64,000 nt of DNA from Branchiostoma belcheri (Eukaryota > Chordata > Leptocardii > Amphioxiformes > Branchiostomatidae), in contig NW_017804487.1 in assembly GCF_001625305.1 (NCBI RefSeq), positions 1,482,604-1,546,603 of the forward strand, written 5' to 3'. Under the pieces are notes generated by a model. The model saw only the letters and a program-made list of their open reading frames with translations. It ran no database searches and was not told where the DNA came from. Made by a program: the position numbers and the translations under genes. Each line of letters begins with the position of its first letter. Within the stretch, counting starts at the first letter, position 1. Of this stretch, positions 23,092 through 35,200 are shown piece by piece.

Positions 23092-23897
23092 AAACATATT
23101 TATATTTCAGTCCATACCATGGTATGGATGAAATATATTGTGTTCTCTGATGTTTCTTCTCCTCCTCCTCCTGCCAAACAGTCAAAGGGATTCAACTCAG
23201 CCATCATTCAGCCAAATGACTTGAAATTTGGCATGGAGGTAGAGTGGGCCAATACCCCCAGGCGTTTTTTTCATTTTTTTGATACATGCCTTTGAAAAAT
23301 TTTTATGAAGGTTTTTTGGGGCATTTTTCGCCAAAAAATGGATTTTTGGATCCTGAGCCCTGGTTTTACAACCAAATGATCTGAAATTCGGTATAAGGGT
23401 ACCTTGAACATGTGTCTACAGAATAGCAGTCACATATTTGGCATACACCACTTCCAAATGACTCATTTGGGGGACTTTAATGGCTATTTTCAGCAAAAAA
23501 AGGGCCAAAAGTGCTATACCCGTTCCATGTTCTATCTAAAGAATGGCCGGTTCCATCCATGGAACACGTGTTCCATTGGGGGTTACCTGAGGTCACATTG
23601 CACCTAAGTGGTGCGTAATGACCCACACATTCAATTTTATGTGCCTAAGACCTTCAAAATGTATCAAATCTCATCATTGTTAGTTTTTGCATACCTGTAA
23701 TAAGATTAGTAAAGCTTTCGAGATTCAAAGTACTTGTTGTTGCATCTTTGTTCTCATATAGCTACTATTTAATACATTTATTTGAGAACCTTTGCCAGTT
23801 TTGCACTTTGTAGGTTTGGAATAGTCCACTTTTGCGTGGGAGGGAGATGGACTGAAATATGCTGTATTTGCTCCCAAGCAAATGTCGGCCTTTCTAG
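23092..23897. mobile_element. TIR element (ATATTTCAGTCCAT ends), copy 1
   Basis: Ends ATATTTCAGTCCAT (23102) and ATGGACTGAAATAT (ends 23860), with shared flank GCTCCCAAGCAAATGTCGGC beyond. A second, inverted copy lies at 55921-57715. The interior matches for hundreds of bases (for example CCATCATTCAGCCAAATGAC and CCGTTCCATGTTCTATCTAA). No transposase seen. The exact element ends are uncertain because homology extends about 35 bp past one inverted repeat. Confidence 0.6.
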
Positions 23898-24239
23898 TGT
23901 TTTCTTCAGTTTCCTTTTCTCCAAACACAAAAGGTCAATGACCTGGGCCAGACAGTCTATCGCCATGGTAACTAGTGTTGGGTTATTTCATGTTGCAATT
24001 TTATAGCGAAAGGGGTTTAGACAGCTGTCACCATATATACATAAATGTGTTTAAATAAGAATTAACAGAGCAAATTATGCGAAGGTAAACATTACATTAT
24101 GCTTTGCTTTGCAAATGTTACCTTTCTAGTCAGCTTTTATCTTCCTTTCATTTATTATTTGATATTAGACCAGCAAATGACGCATTTTACGTTTTTTTCT
24201 GGTGATCTGATTGAAGCGTAAAAGGTTTCCATTATGAGG

Positions 24240-24404
24240 AAAATATAACGTGCCACCCGACGTCAAATGTACTACATAGGTAATCAGGCAAACCACTTCA
24301 CCTTTGACCCAAAGGATATTCAGCTCTGACCTCGCAATACGACAGAAGGACAAAGCTGCCCGAGTTCCGGTTTACGTGAAGAGAAAAACCGTCATAGGAA
24401 GCAG
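24240..24404 (+). promoter_or_regulatory. upstream block and exon 1 of ZNF copy E
   Basis: ACGTGCCACCCGACGTCAAA, TAATCAGGCAAACC and CACCTTTGACCCAAAGG blocks. Exon 1 carries CCGAGTTCCGGTTTACGTGA and ends AAGCAG at 24404 before GTAAGG. Confidence 0.6.
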
Positions 24405-25084
24405 GTAAGGCTTAGAAACGAACAGAAAAGTATTCTAATGTTGAGGGGCATAGTTTAAGACTATTTCTGTGGAAAAAGAACCGCAGTAGGATGATAGTTT
24501 GTAGGCATTTTTGGGATATGAATATCGTTGAATTAAATGGGGAGGGAGGGGGGCGAAACCGAACATACGTTGGACCCTCGCCACTTACATGTACGTCATG
24601 CTGCATCAGGCAAAGTGGCCTTTTTAGAGTACGTGAGATTATATGAAATGTTAATTGTATTGTAAAGAATCGCACAAGGCGTACATTACAAAATCTAGAA
24701 ACGCGTAGAACTGATTTCTAAAAACAGTAAATAGAGAAACCTGGTGAGCAAACCTATAGGCTATACTGCCCACTCTCTTTCCAGCCTAGCGAATGGGGTC
24801 ATTTTACCCATTGTTCGTAGTCGTAGAAGTAATAACTAATATGATATAAATGTTTTAAGAGATTGGTGGTGTGAGTGATTGATTGTAAGATCTCACAAAT
24901 TATGACTTTGGAACAACATAGAAGCAAATTTATTCAAATGCGAGAAAGACAACACGTTAGAATATTTATGTTGGGTTACGTTGTAATGCATTAGGTTAAA
25001 ATTTAAAGCTTGGTGAAGTTAGAATTCTTTGAAGCTTGTTTTCTGTAAATTCTATCTTATCATTGACAGCTTATAATGCTTAAC

Positions 25085-26065
25085 CCTAAACAGTACACCT
25101 GGGGTCCGCGCGGACCCCAGCACTGTATATTCTGTAATATCTTTTTGGTTTCTAAAGATTTTTTTCTGAAATTTTAGGTAATTGTCACCCACAAAGTTGT
25201 CTCTCAATACAGTGCAGAAAACTCCGTTTCTACCATTTATAAAAAAAATTATATCTGATTTTCTTTTGGGGTCCGCGCGGACCCCAGCCGGCTTTCGATC
25301 ATAATGGATACACTGGCGTTCTTATACATTACCTTATTTCCGTTTTTATATGTTTTTATGCACTCATCGTATGTCTACCAAGTTTTCAGAGAATGGTGTA
25401 GTAATAGAATTAAATTTTAATAACTTTGGTGTAATTATGACGTCATATGACGTGAGAGCTAATAATATAGTCCGCCATATTGGATTTTGACCAATGACGT
25501 CATCAAATTAGCATATTCTATGCATATTAAATGATTTAACTTATATTTAATTATGTAAGATGTTATTAACGCTGGAAAAGAAGTGTAATTTAATATAAAA
25601 CTCAGAAAATTTTTATGTTTAAACCAAAATTACTTCTATTTTCAAAAAAACTGACCTGCTAGAAACCCGTTGCCATGGCAACACAAAAAAACATCAACTT
25701 ACTAGTATTAAACTAATATGAACTTTTTTCCAGAGACATTTTAGGAATGGTCTCCAAATTTGATACTTCTAGCGTAAGCCGTTTAGCCGCTATCTGAGAT
25801 CAAAGTTGGGCCTCAAAAGCCCCTTCAGTCTGAAATGGGTTTAAAAATCGGGTATTTCTTCTTGTCTTCTTTTCTTCACCAAAAAATAGAAAAAGTTCAA
25901 AATGTATGGTTTTTGTATGTAATGTGGACACAGAGGTTCCCACATCAGTTTGCAAAACAATTGAGCTGGTAGCATGTTGATAATTTCTAAAAATTAGCAA
26001 AAAACTGTTCTGGGGTCCGCGCCAGGTGTACAGATTAATCAGTCCGGGAAGGTGTACTGTTGAGG
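25085..26065. mobile_element. piggyBac-like non-autonomous element in intron of ZNF copy E
   Basis: Left junction TTAA + CCCTAAACAGTACACC (about 25080-25098). Right end GGTGTACTGTTGAGGG + TTAA (about 26053-26072). The TIRs match with one mismatch over 16 bp. A TTAA duplication plus CCCT ends is the piggyBac signature. The interior holds two copies of an 18-bp perfect palindrome (GGGGTCCGCGCGGACCCC, about 25101 and 25269) and no transposase frame. Removing it restores the intron seen in the other copies. Confidence 0.75.
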
Positions 26066-26107
26066 GTTAATCTGTACAATTTCTTCATTTTCTTTGTTAG
26101 GCTGAAC

Positions 26108-27118
26108 ATGGCAATGGCAGGACACGGGTCTCCCACCGGAGTTGGTCAGCACTGCTGTAATGGGTCTCCCACCGGGGTTTCCCAGGTCAACTGTGACAGG
26201 AAAAAAGGCGATGTTCAAGGCCAGGTGGCAGCACACGTCAACTTGAATAACGCTGGTGAGAAACCCTACATGTGTGGGGAGTGTGGGTACAGTGCGACTT
26301 ACAAGTCTACATTATCTAAACATATGAGAACCCATACAGGAGAAAAACCCTACAAGTGTGACCAGTGTGACTATTCTGCAGCACAGAAATCCACTTTGGA
26401 CCAACATCTGGCAATGCATGCTGGTGAGAAACCCTACATGTGTGGGGAGTGTGGGTATAGGGCAACTCAAAAGTCAAACTTATCCAGACATATGAGAACT
26501 CATACAGGAGAAAAGCCCTACAAGTGTGACCAGTGTGACTATTCTGCAGCACGGAAATCAGACTTGGACAATCATAAAGTAAAACACACCGGTGACAAAC
26601 CCTACATGTGTGGGGAGTGTGGGTACAGGACAGCTGTGAGGTCCCGCTTATCCCAACATATGAGAACCCATACAGGAGAAAAACCCTACAAGTGTGAACA
26701 GTGTGACTTTTCTGCAGCACATAAATCTCATTTAGACTATCATCTCACAAAACACACGGGTGAGAAACCCTACATGTGTGGGGAGTGTGGGTACAGGACA
26801 GCTAAAAAGTCCCACTTATCCCGACATATGAGAACCCATACAGGAGAAAAACCCTAGAAGTGTGACCAGTGTGGCTATTCTGCAGCACAGAACGCTAATT
26901 TGGAAACACATCTAGAAATGCATGCTAGTGAGAAACCCTGCATGTGTGGGGAGTGTGGGTACAGGGCGGCTTACAAGTCTGCCTTATTCCGACATATGAG
27001 AGCCCATACGGTAGAAAAAACCTTCGAGTGTGACCAGTGTAGCTTCTCTGCAGCCTCTAAGTCTGCCCTAACTCAACATGTAAGAGTTCACACAGAAGCA
27101 CTAACTCTGCAACTGTGA
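26108..27118 (+). pseudogene. C2H2 zinc-finger copy E, single in-frame stop
   Basis: From ATG 26108 (MAMAGHGSPTGVGQHCCNGS) seven fingers read to a TAG at 26855-26857, where other copies have the TAC tyrosine codon starting the next finger. The same frame then continues through three more fingers to HTEALTLQL and a stop at 27118. If translated as is, it would give a 249-residue protein with seven fingers, which may still bind DNA. The post-stop fingers have drifted (SEKPCMCGEC, VEKTFECDQC), which favours loss over a sequencing error. Confidence 0.8.
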
Positions 27119-28009
27119 CCATCTCGTAGTGACATTTTGTGTGCACAATCTTTTCTTAACTATGTACAGTTTCTCTCCATTCATATCATGATTAAGTATA
27201 TAATGCAATAGTGCTCAATATCTTCTTTAAAAAATAGGCGAAATATTTTGTAAAAATTACCAAAATTGGCAAAATTGAAAAACCTTCTCCCTATGAAACG
27301 TCATTGTCATGTACTTTCAACTGCATCCACTGCTTTCTGATTACCCAACAAAGGTTCGGTTACAAGAATATTTCTTAGAAGCCTAATGCACACTTTGTTC
27401 TTTAATAGTAGGTATCAATTATTTAGAACAGAAATCATATTTTTAGTTACTAGTATTTAGAACTGAAGTAGAAGAACATTAAAGTTGAAAGTATTTATTG
27501 GATAATGTACATATACATATAATCAGTACTTAACATAGGTAAGTGATTGTAGACAATAGTTGAAATGTAGTCGTTGAAATAGTATGAATGGAGGTTCCAA
27601 TTGTTGTTAAAAGTTTCTTTGATGAAACGCGTGCCTATATGTACAACAAATATATTTGACTAAAATGTCAACTATGTAAACTAGCATTTGGTTCGCTTCA
27701 GTTTCCAACATTAGTAATTTTACAATAGTAAAATCGTAGGCGTTATGTTGTATACGAGACTTTACGAGTAAAAGTTCGTTTTTTTTTGTATTTTTTTTCC
27801 GAAGATGTATCTACATATATTTTCCACTGAAATAATTAAATCGTTATGTACCTTGAACATAATGTTTCCTTGTTCCTGTGTTGCTTCCTTCCCTTGGAAT
27901 GTTGTCAGAGGTGCTGAGTTGATCTTAAAACACAGAAATCAAGATTTAGACCAAACAGTTTGGCTTTACATTAATTTCTTTACTAATTTTGTCCCTTTTG
28001 GTGTTTAGC

Positions 28010-28388
28010 TGGTCTGTTTGAAGTGTAAAACGCTGACATTATCAACGTAACCTGTCACCCGATGTCAAATGTGCTACATGGGTAATCAGGTGTACAATTT
28101 CACCTTTGACCCAGATGGCGTTCTACTCTGACCTCATGAAACAACGGTTGTCAGAAGTGTTGTTAGACGTGTGTTACGTTATTTAATGGTCTGTTTTATA
28201 CGAAGAACGTTGACATTATGAGGAAAGCGTAACGTTCAAACCGACGTCAGATGCACTACATAGGTAATCAGGCACTCAACTTCACCTTTGACCCAAAGGG
28301 CATTCACTTCTGACCTCGCGAGACGACGAAAGGACAAAGCTGTCCGAGTTCCGGTTTACGTGAAGAGAAAAACCATCATAGGAAGCAG
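28010..28388 (+). promoter_or_regulatory. duplicated upstream block and exon 1 of ZNF copy F
   Basis: Two successive copies of the upstream block: CTGTCACCCGATGTCAAATG at about 28050 and CGTTCAAACCGACGTCAGAT at about 28230. Each is followed by GGTAATCAGG and CACCTTTGACCC. Only the second is attached to exon 1, which ends AAGCAG at 28388. Confidence 0.55.
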
Positions 28389-29104
28389 GTAAGGCTTAGA
28401 AACGGACAGAAAAGTATTCTGATGTTGAGGGGAATAGTTTGACGCCATTTTTGTGGAAGAGGAACCGCAGTAGGATGATAATTTGTAGGCATTTTCGGGA
28501 TGTGAATATCGTTGAATTAAAGGGGGAGGGGGGCGAAACCTAACATACGTTCGACCCTCGCCACTTACATGTACGTCAAGTTGCATCAGGCAAAGTGGCC
28601 TTTTTAGAGTACGTGAAATTATATAGAAATGTTAATTGTTTTGTTAAGAATCGCACAAGGCGTACATTACAAAATCAAGAAACGCGTAGAACTGATTTTA
28701 GTAAAAGCAGTAAATAGAGAAGCCTGGTGACCAAACCTATAGGCTATACTTCCGACTCTCTTTCCAGCCTAGCGAATGGAGTCAGTTGTCCCCATTGTTC
28801 GTAGTCGTAGAAGTAATAAATAATATGATATAAAATGTTTTAAGAGATTGGTGGTGTGATTAAGAGATTATAAGATATCACAAATTATGATTTTGGAACA
28901 ACATAGAAGCAAATTTATTCAAATGCGAGAAAGACAACACGTCAGAATTATGTTGGGTTACGTTGTAATGCATTAGGTTAAAATTGTAAACCTTAGTGAA
29001 GTTAGAATTCTTTGAAGCTTGTTTTCTATAAATTCTATTTTATCATTGACAGCTTATAACGCTTAATCTGTATAATTTCTTCATTTTTTTTCGTTAGGCT
29101 GAAC

Positions 29105-30535
29105 ATGGCAATGGCAGGACATGGGTCTCCCACCGGAGTTGGTCAGAACTGCTGTGATGGGTCTCCCACCGGGGTTTCCCAGGTCGACTGTGACAGCAGA
29201 ACAAGCAATGTTCAAGGCCAGGTGGCAGCACAAGTCAACTTGAATAACGCTGGTGAGAACCCCTACATGTGTGGGAAGTGTGGGTACAGGGCGGCTTACA
29301 AGTCTGACTTATCCCGACACATGAGAACCCATACAGGAACAAAACCCTACAAGTGTGACCAGTGTGACTATTCTGCAGCACGGAAATCCACCTTAAATGA
29401 CCATAAAGCAACATACACTGGCGAGAAACCCTACATGTGTGGGGAGTGTGGGTACAGGACAACTAGACATTCTGACTTATCCAAACATATGAGAGCCCAT
29501 ACAGGAGAAAAGCCCTACAAGTGTGAACAGTGTGACTATTCTACAGCATGGAAATATGCTTTGGACCAACATCTAACAATGCATGCTGGTGAGAAACCCT
29601 ACATGTGTGGGGAATGTGGGTACAGGACAGCTGTGAGGTCCCGCTTATCCCAACATATGAGAACCCATACAGGAGAAAAGCCCTACAAGTGTGACCAGTT
29701 TGACTATTCTAAAGCATGGAAATATGCCTTGGACCAACATCTAACAATGCATGCTGGTGAGAAACCCTACATGTGTGAGGAGTGTGGGTACAGAACAGCT
29801 GACAGGTCCAACTTATCCAAGCATATAAGAACCCATACAGGAGAAAAAACCTACAAGTGTGACCAGTGTGACTATTCTGCTGCACAGAAATCTGATTTGG
29901 ATAAACATCTAGCAAAACACACCGGTGAGAAACCCTACATGTGTGGAGAGTGTGGGTACAGGGCAACTCAAAAGGCTCACTTATCCCGACATATGAGAAC
30001 CCATACAGGCGGAAAACCCTACAAGTGTGACCAGTGTGACTATTCTGCAGCACGGAAATCCCATTTAGAGGAACATGTAGCAAAACACACCGGTGAGAAA
30101 CCCTACATATGTGGGGAGTGTGGGTACAGGACAGCTGTGAGGTCGAACTTATCCAAGCATATGAGAACCCATACAGGAGAAAAACCCTACATGTGTGGGG
30201 AGTGTGGATACAGGACAGCTAGAAATTCTGACTTATCCAAACATATGAGAACCCATACAGGAGAAAAACCCTACAAGTGTGACCAGTGTGACTATTCTGC
30301 TGCACAGAAATCTGCTTTGGACAAACACCTAGCAAAACACACTGGTGAGAAACCCTACATGTGTGGGGAGTGTGGATACAGGACAGCTCAAAAGTCTAAC
30401 TTATCCCAACATATGAGAACCCATATAACAGAAAAACCCTACAAGTGTGACCAGTGTAGCTATTCTGCAGCCTCTAATGCTCTCCTATCTCGACATATGA
30501 AAATCCACACAGAGGCACCAAGTCTGCAACTGTGA
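29105..30535 (+). CDS. C2H2 zinc-finger protein, copy F (15 finger units, intact)
   Basis: An open 476-codon frame from ATG 29105, after acceptor TTTTTTTCGTTAG and GCTGAACATGGC. The N terminus repeats GSPTGV twice. Fifteen C2H2 units follow, alternating the CGECGYRTA and CDQCDYSAA types, ending HTEAPSLQL. Irregularities: unit 2 has Y for its last zinc histidine, unit 6 has F for its second cysteine (CDQFDYSKAW), and units 11 and 12 are both of the CGECGYRTA type, so the alternation breaks once. Thirteen fingers should fold. The expected role is nuclear DNA binding; no effector domain is recognised. Exon 1 ends at 28388. Confidence 0.9.
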   Translation: MAMAGHGSPTGVGQNCCDGSPTGVSQVDCDSRTSNVQGQVAAQVNLNNAGENPYMCGKCGYRAAYKSDLSRHMRTHTGTKPYKCDQCDYSAARKSTLNDHKATYTGEKPYMCGECGYRTTRHSDLSKHMRAHTGEKPYKCEQCDYSTAWKYALDQHLTMHAGEKPYMCGECGYRTAVRSRLSQHMRTHTGEKPYKCDQFDYSKAWKYALDQHLTMHAGEKPYMCEECGYRTADRSNLSKHIRTHTGEKTYKCDQCDYSAAQKSDLDKHLAKHTGEKPYMCGECGYRATQKAHLSRHMRTHTGGKPYKCDQCDYSAARKSHLEEHVAKHTGEKPYICGECGYRTAVRSNLSKHMRTHTGEKPYMCGECGYRTARNSDLSKHMRTHTGEKPYKCDQCDYSAAQKSALDKHLAKHTGEKPYMCGECGYRTAQKSNLSQHMRTHITEKPYKCDQCSYSAASNALLSRHMKIHTEAPSLQL

Positions 30536-31499
30536 CCATCTCGTAGTGACATTTAGGACGCACAGTCTGCTGTTAACTACAGTTTCGCTACTTAGTATCT
30601 TGATACGAATCTTAAGGGTATATGACAGTTATGTTCATAAACATTTAGGCTGAATATTCTGTAAGAATTCATGTTTGCAAGTAGGCAAAGGTTTTTCCCA
30701 AGAAAAAGCCCTATACTTGTACACTTTAATATCTAATTAAGTTATGGCTATTATTTAGGTACAAGAATAAGTCTTAGTTTCGCTTAGTAGCCCATTTACT
30801 TTGTTGTAATATCAGATATCAAAATCTATTTTAGCTATCTAGAATTGCGTGAGAATAGTAAATGTTATAGTATTGATTGGATAATGTACATATACATAAT
30901 CAGTCATTAACATCGGTAAGTGATTGTACACAGTAGTTGAAGCTGAAAGGTACAGACATTAGTGCTGTGTTTGTACACAGTAGTTGGAATGTAGACGTGA
31001 GTGTTGTGTGTGTACGAGCTTAGATTTCCTGTTTATCTACTAGTAGTTCCTGTCACGAAGTGTTTGCCTATATGTCCTACAAACACAATTATATCTTGTA
31101 ACTATCAACTCTTTAAACTACTAGGATTTGTTAGGAGAAACCCAAAAGCTAATGGTATTGATTTGTGTCAGTGTAAAATGACTGATGTGCTTCAGTTTCC
31201 AAAGTAGGAAGTAATTTTACGCCATTGAAAAGGTAGACGATAGGTTGTATACAAGTAAATTTCCTTTTTTTTTCGAAGATGTATCTAGATCTAGATATTT
31301 TCCACTGACATAATTGAATCGTGTAATACCTTGAACATAATGTTTCCTTCTGTGTTGCTTTTTTTTCCTTGGGTGGAATATTGTCAGAGGTGGTCAGCTG
31401 ATCATAAAACACAGAAATCAAGATTCAGACCAAACAGTTTGGCTTGGCATTCATTCCCTTAAATCATCTTTTTTAAAGTAGATCAGAAACACTCGTCAG

Positions 31500-31770
31500 A
31501 CGCTTGTTACGTTGTAAGGTGGTCGGTTTTAAACAAGGAACGTTGACATTATGAGGAAAGCGTAACGTGCTACCTGACGTCAAATGCACTGCTTGGGTAA
31601 TCAGGCACACAACTTTACCTTTGACCCATTTGCGTTCACCTCTGACCTCGTGAGACGACAGAAGGACAAAGCTGCCCGAGTTCCGATTTACGTGAAGAGA
31701 AAAACCGTCATAGGAAGCAGGTAAGGCTTAGAAACGGGCAGAAAAATATTCTAATGTTGCTTGTAATAGT
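31500..31770 (+). pseudogene. truncated ZNF unit: promoter block and exon 1 only
   Basis: GTTACGTTGTAAGGTGGTCG, GTGCTACCTGACGTCAAATG and the exon 1 block ending AAGCAG at 31720 before GTAAGG are all present. Zinc-finger intron homology stops at about 31770 and no finger exon follows. This is the right edge of the tandem array. Confidence 0.7.
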
Positions 31771-32226
31771 TTAAGACCATGCCTGGAGGGCAAAGGCCAC
31801 CGAATGGCGCATGCCCAGACGGCCCAGTCTGAGAGTTTGATTGAGTGCAGCCAAACCAAGTAAAAACATCCTTTTTCTTGGTATGTGTGGATAATGCTGG
31901 CATTTTCCAGAGGGAGAGTTATTTATATTAAGTTGAAAAAAACTGGCTGTTCGTGTTGTTTTGGCTGCTTGGTAGAGTTTTAAAACTAATCCCATCTTCT
32001 TGTCTATTGGTGGTCTTCAAGGGGGTCAGAGGTCATGCTGCCAGTGTTTGCATTTGCCGTGCTATGTATCGCTGGTGAAAAAGGGAAATTTTTGGACTAG
32101 ATGAACAATTTGGAAGTTGGACTACCCTGTCAATGTGTGTTTGCAATAGTTCAACACTCAAGTAGGTGATTGTTGATAGCTCAGTTCTTAGATGATTCTA
32201 TATATTCCAATAGGGGCTGGATTCAG
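31771..32226. other. junction region between the ZNF array and the next gene
   Basis: Unique sequence with short open frames on both strands and no recognised domain. It may contain lost 5' exons of the gene at 32227-35768, but I cannot support any. Confidence 0.3.
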
Positions 32227-35200
32227 TGGGCTGTCCCCTGAATGGTCGCCCTCAAGCCAAAAACACTGTCATCGGAGCAGTAATGGCATGTATCACACCA
32301 GCGAGGGACATCGAGGAGGCCAAGAAACGCCCTCGCTCCGTCCGAGATGAATACTGCTTGTTTGTATACAGCGGTACGTAAATTAGATACAAATGTATTT
32401 TCAATATGCATTTCTTAATCCATACTGTTCAAAGTTCCTATTTGCAGGTCCAGAGACTGGTTTTGACAAATCTCATTCATTTGATATATCAACTTACAAC
32501 TATTAATGTCAAGGTCCATCCATCGCTATCAAGAATCTTCGTCACATTTTCATATAAATATCTAATAATGAAGTAAGTTTAAACTGTAATTTCCAACACA
32601 ACAAAAATTGGACTCACTCAAATTTTCGACTGTACAACTCCAGTCTTTTTCAAGGAATGAGCAATCCACCGCTTCCGTGACGTCACGCAGATAACACACA
32701 CGACGGTCAGATTTGGGCCCAAAAGTCCCACTCCGCTACTATGGAGATCGAATCCCCCGAACCCGCGAATCATGTTCGATATGACGTCATTCGAATAGAA
32801 CGGGCGTTCGATCTGGGGTTACCCGCGGTCATTTACAGTAAAGCCGCTACAACCGGCTACTTCAAGCCCTTTTTTACTTGGGAACCAAGGAACAGAAAAA
32901 ATCCCCCTTTCCACAAATATGAACCGTTTTCAAAATATTACATCTATGCCGTGATTTTATTGTGGATATGTAACATGTAACGAAGCTACTGCCGTCATCG
33001 TGGGTGACCTTGAAGGTCAGAATTCTTGTTGACGCTGTTATAAAATCCAGGTCCCCATATCCAAGTGGCACAGCATGCGTGCAAACATGGTATTTTAACC
33101 ATTCCCAAAAATCGCTCAAATTACCTCATTGAGGTCTTGTTTGGAAGAGGAACGATTTCCGCAGATTTCTGTCTTAGGGATTTTTTGAATATGGCCGCGA
33201 TTATGAATTATCGGTATTTAAAGTTAAAACACTGCGTTTTTAGCTCTTCTTTTGACTGTAAGTCGAGTTTTAGTTAAAAAATAAAAAAATCCTAAGACAG
33301 AAAGTTTAAATTTACTGTAATATTTCTAAAAATCCAAAAATCTAACCTTATTTTTAATTTTCGGGGCCTCTTAAAATCAGTTGTTTGGTTCTCGTGAACC
33401 CTTTTTGAAATCCGAAATTGATCTCATTTGGAAGCAAATGTACACAAAGTGGAGCAAAGGCAGTGCAAGAATAACATTTGAGGTAAACAAAATCACTTAT
33501 TACATTTTATTTTGACGAGTATTTACTCTCCAATTACTTTTGTTTATTTTCAAATTTTACCCGTTGCCCCCGGCCGGCCTGGGACTCCCGCGCGGCCACG
33601 TTCGAACACGTTCTGTAACCCGATACCTCCCTAGTAATGCGACTTTTAGCCCAGCAACCGACCGCCGTGACACGTGACTCCGTGAGCAGTGGATCATTCT
33701 ATCTGAAGAAGGAGGCCACAAGACAGGACCCGAGTACCTACAAATGGAAGACGTTGTCAGGTCTGACACTGCTTTACGTGTAGATGGTTAGCGGGCGCAA
33801 GCTTTAATGTGATACAATTATTTGCTGAAAAATGCATAATTTGGGGTGGGATTAGCATGCCTGACGTGAATCTTACATCACAATATTTCAGATGATAGTG
33901 ATATAGTTGTAATAACTCCAATTCGTTTTTACCCATGCAGCAAAAGAGCTCAAGAAAGCTATCAAGCTGCTGCCTGACAAAATGCGATCATCAGAAACGT
34001 TGGAAGTGCTAGTGAGAAAAAAATTGACAGCTTGTCCGGGCCCCAACTGACATCCACCCTCCAGAGCAAAGGAGAAAGAGTCCCAAGACTCATCTCAGAG
34101 AGGAAAGCCCTCCTCAAGAACATCCTGGGAAGTGAAATGGTAAGCTGTTTCAAATCATAATTTTAAAATGCATTTAACTAAGGTGTAATGATTTAAAAAA
34201 TGATCACATTTTCACATTATTACCCTACATTTGCACATTCTCCTACTGCGTAGGTCACACTGCCAGGGAGGGAGCCAGATGAGGGTGTGGAAATCAGGGT
34301 TGAGCATGTACAAGAGCTTTGGCGGGTAAGTTGTAAAAATGATATTTGGTAATTTCTTTAAAAAACACAGATTTCAGAAAGGACAATCAAGTGCAATGTT
34401 TTATTAATTAAGGGTTAATGACCCGCCCCGAGGTGAATATGGTGTGATAAAGCCTTGGCAGTTGCTATAACCACCGAATAAAGCCATCGAGTGAGCGACA
34501 GCGAGCGAGGTGGCTTTATGAGACGGTAAACATTTCTATTCAACAAGGAAACGTGCTACAAATGTCAGCAAAAATAGTCAACCCCCCTGCAAATGGTTTG
34601 CTCCGGGCCGTGCTTTATTGTGCAACAAAGCACACTTGTGAGAATAAAACACACCTGGCAATGCTTGTATCATGCTAACTGTGACATTATGGCGTCATAA
34701 TCAATATGGAATGGGGGCTTCTGATTGGTCAACGCCACCTGGCCATATGATAATGTTGTGTATTGTCATCCGTGCAGGAATTCGATAGAGTAATGAAGAT
34801 GCCACGGGATCCTGAACGACACGTCAGCTGCAAGACTGCAGCCAGAAAGTGGGCTGAAAACTTCCGTGACACCATCTACATCGAAGATTGTACCCCCTAC
34901 ATACACTGCAAGTTAACAATATACTATATATCTTTAAATGATGAGAAAAACATGCAATGCAAATAATGTGTTAGTCCTATACTTAATATGTGCCTGAAAC
35001 ACAGTAATAGTTTTGGTATTAGGATAAAAAAACAGCATTGGTTGACTAATTAAGTGGTACAATATAAAGGAAAGAAGAGTACTGTACTTGTTCTACTTAA
35101 ATTTGCTAATTTCTTTGTGTTGCAAAACTATTTAATCAAACAACGTTAGAAGTTATGAAATGATATCTTGTTTACAGACTTTGGCTGCCATGCTGGTGAC

